DNA of 22,745 nt from an uncultured Mycoplasmatota bacterium. GTDB lineage: Bacteria; Bacillota_I; Bacilli_A; RF39; UBA660. Both the position numbers and the translations under genes were made by a program. Within the stretch, counting starts at the first letter, position 1. Every line of letters begins with the position of its first letter. Where the stretch lies: positions 1 to 22,745 of the forward strand of contig CAOKUH010000005.1 of assembly GCA_948472605.1 (NCBI GenBank), read 5' to 3'. Under the pieces are notes generated by a model, which saw only the letters and a list, made by a program, of their open reading frames with translations, was not told the origin of the DNA and did not search any database. Shown here one piece after another: positions 21,997-22,745 of the stretch.

Positions 21997-22745
21997 CTAG
22001 TAGTTACCAAGTTGTAATTGATATGGATTAGTGCTTGTGCCATCGCCTTCTATTATTTCGACGTTAGATGCTAGATACAAGACAGGAAAGACATCATAGG
22101 AAGTATACGCACTACTATAGAGGATAGTACCAGTACTAGTCACATTATATACATAATAGCTATCACTATTACGAGGCACCAATAACAATTGATATTTGCC
22201 ACTTTTATATAACCAATCATTGGTATAACAATTATTAGTATTGTACTTATTGAAATAAGTCTCTAAACATATTGTTCTTTCACTTCCTCCTACTGCATAT
22301 CCATAATCACTTGGGTACATTAATCCTATACGTCCTGTCCATTCTGTTGCATGTCCACTATATACACCACTTCCTCTTTCATATCTATACATCGCACTTG
22401 CTGTTACTTGATATGTTGAATGTCCTCCCAATTTCCATATTACATTTGCTATCAAATTCTTTGTTTCTTCAGTTAATCCATTACTACTGAAATCACATGC
22501 TGTTGTTGCTCCAGTTTTTCCTTTTGGGCAATTACCACTTGTTCGATTATAATATGCTCCACTATTTAACATATTCATAAGGGCACTATCTGTCCAATCA
22601 TTACTTCCATATTGGCTATCTGATGAACCTACACCACTGGCTTTATTATCCCATGAATAATCACCTATGCTTTCATTTCTTATTATCTTGATATGACTTC
22701 CAACATTTCCTTCACTATCGGTGATGTTATTCATGACTCCGATGA
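21997..22745 (-). CDS. C-terminal part of a large surface/secreted protein, cut by the right edge
   Basis: The frame stays open to the window edge, reading IGVMNNITDSEG at the N-terminal side, so the true start is outside. The visible ~249 residues are rich in Ser, Gly, Tyr, Asn and Thr, with a few Cys (CPKGKTGATTACDF, RTICLETYFN, NNCYTNDW) that may form disulfides, and repeated aromatic-polar patterns (YYVYNVTSTGTILYSSAY). The composition suits an exported protein rather than a cytosolic enzyme. The ending EIIEGDGTSTNPYQL is seen at the ends of large pilin-like or surface proteins of gut Firmicutes, in my recollection. No catalytic motif. The stop is TAG 21997; no terminator is obvious. Confidence 0.75.
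   Translation of the reverse strand, partial: IGVMNNITDSEGNVGSHIKIIRNESIGDYSWDNKASGVGSSDSQYGSNDWTDSALMNMLNSGAYYNRTSGNCPKGKTGATTACDFSSNGLTEETKNLIANVIWKLGGHSTYQVTASAMYRYERGSGVYSGHATEWTGRIGLMYPSDYGYAVGGSERTICLETYFNKYNTNNCYTNDWLYKSGKYQLLLVPRNSDSYYVYNVTSTGTILYSSAYTSYDVFPVLYLASNVEIIEGDGTSTNPYQLQLGNY

Noticed and set aside
1..22745. Mycoplasma genetic code (TGA as Trp)
   Set aside because: Trp is encoded by TGG throughout and TGA ends several overlapping genes with proper downstream starts.

Overview
This is a very AT-rich window, and most genes are on the minus strand. It looks like chromosomal DNA of a low-GC, walled Bacilli-type organism, most plausibly an uncultured gut lineage near the RF39/Erysipelotrichales/Mollicutes border. 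The evidence is two T-box leaders controlling aminoacyl-tRNA synthetases, Shine-Dalgarno sites of the AGGAGG type, sigma-A promoters (two are TTGACA-17-TATTAT), a Cse60-like small sporulation protein, a MurJ/SpoVB-type flippase, YtxH and DUF948-like proteins, and a BspA-type leucine-rich surface protein. Tryptophan is encoded by TGG and TGA ends several genes, so the code is standard rather than the mycoplasma code. The taxonomic placement is inference.

Layout. 1-237: the first codons of a minus-strand gene leaving the left edge, and its promoter. 238-2540: a small Tyr/Pro/Gly-rich protein, then tyrS and a CYTH-domain gene behind a tyrosine T-box. 2558-4184: a secreted BspA-like repeat protein with its own strong promoter. 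4257-6666: a four-gene envelope cluster (lipoprotein, acidic disordered protein, DUF948-like protein, YtxH-like protein). 6722-10359: a restriction-modification locus whose methyltransferase is broken by two single-base frameshifts. 10350-13752: an orphan hybrid histidine kinase and a HAD-acyltransferase fusion. 13811-16660: trmB, a small plus-strand Met/Asn-rich protein, a flippase, and a cse60-like gene of 59 codons that translationally overlaps the flippase. 16725-18402: the only plus-strand operon, a protein-kinase-fold protein plus a protein of unknown family. 18403-21472: leuS with an upstream small membrane-protein gene under a leucine T-box. 21476-21961: a decayed YafQ/DinJ-type toxin-antitoxin pair. 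21997-22745: the C-terminal part of a large surface protein running off the right edge.

How the parts fit. Two amino-acid-responsive leaders each drive a synthetase behind an unrelated small gene (CYTH or membrane protein), so those genes should rise with uncharged tRNA-Tyr or tRNA-Leu. Envelope functions dominate elsewhere (flippase, acyltransferase, lipoprotein, YtxH/DUF948, surface repeat proteins). Two defence or selfish modules, the R-M system and the toxin-antitoxin pair, are both in a damaged state. The least explained module is the plus-strand kinase-like plus unknown gene pair at 16782-18402. No tRNA, rRNA, CRISPR array or insertion sequence was seen.
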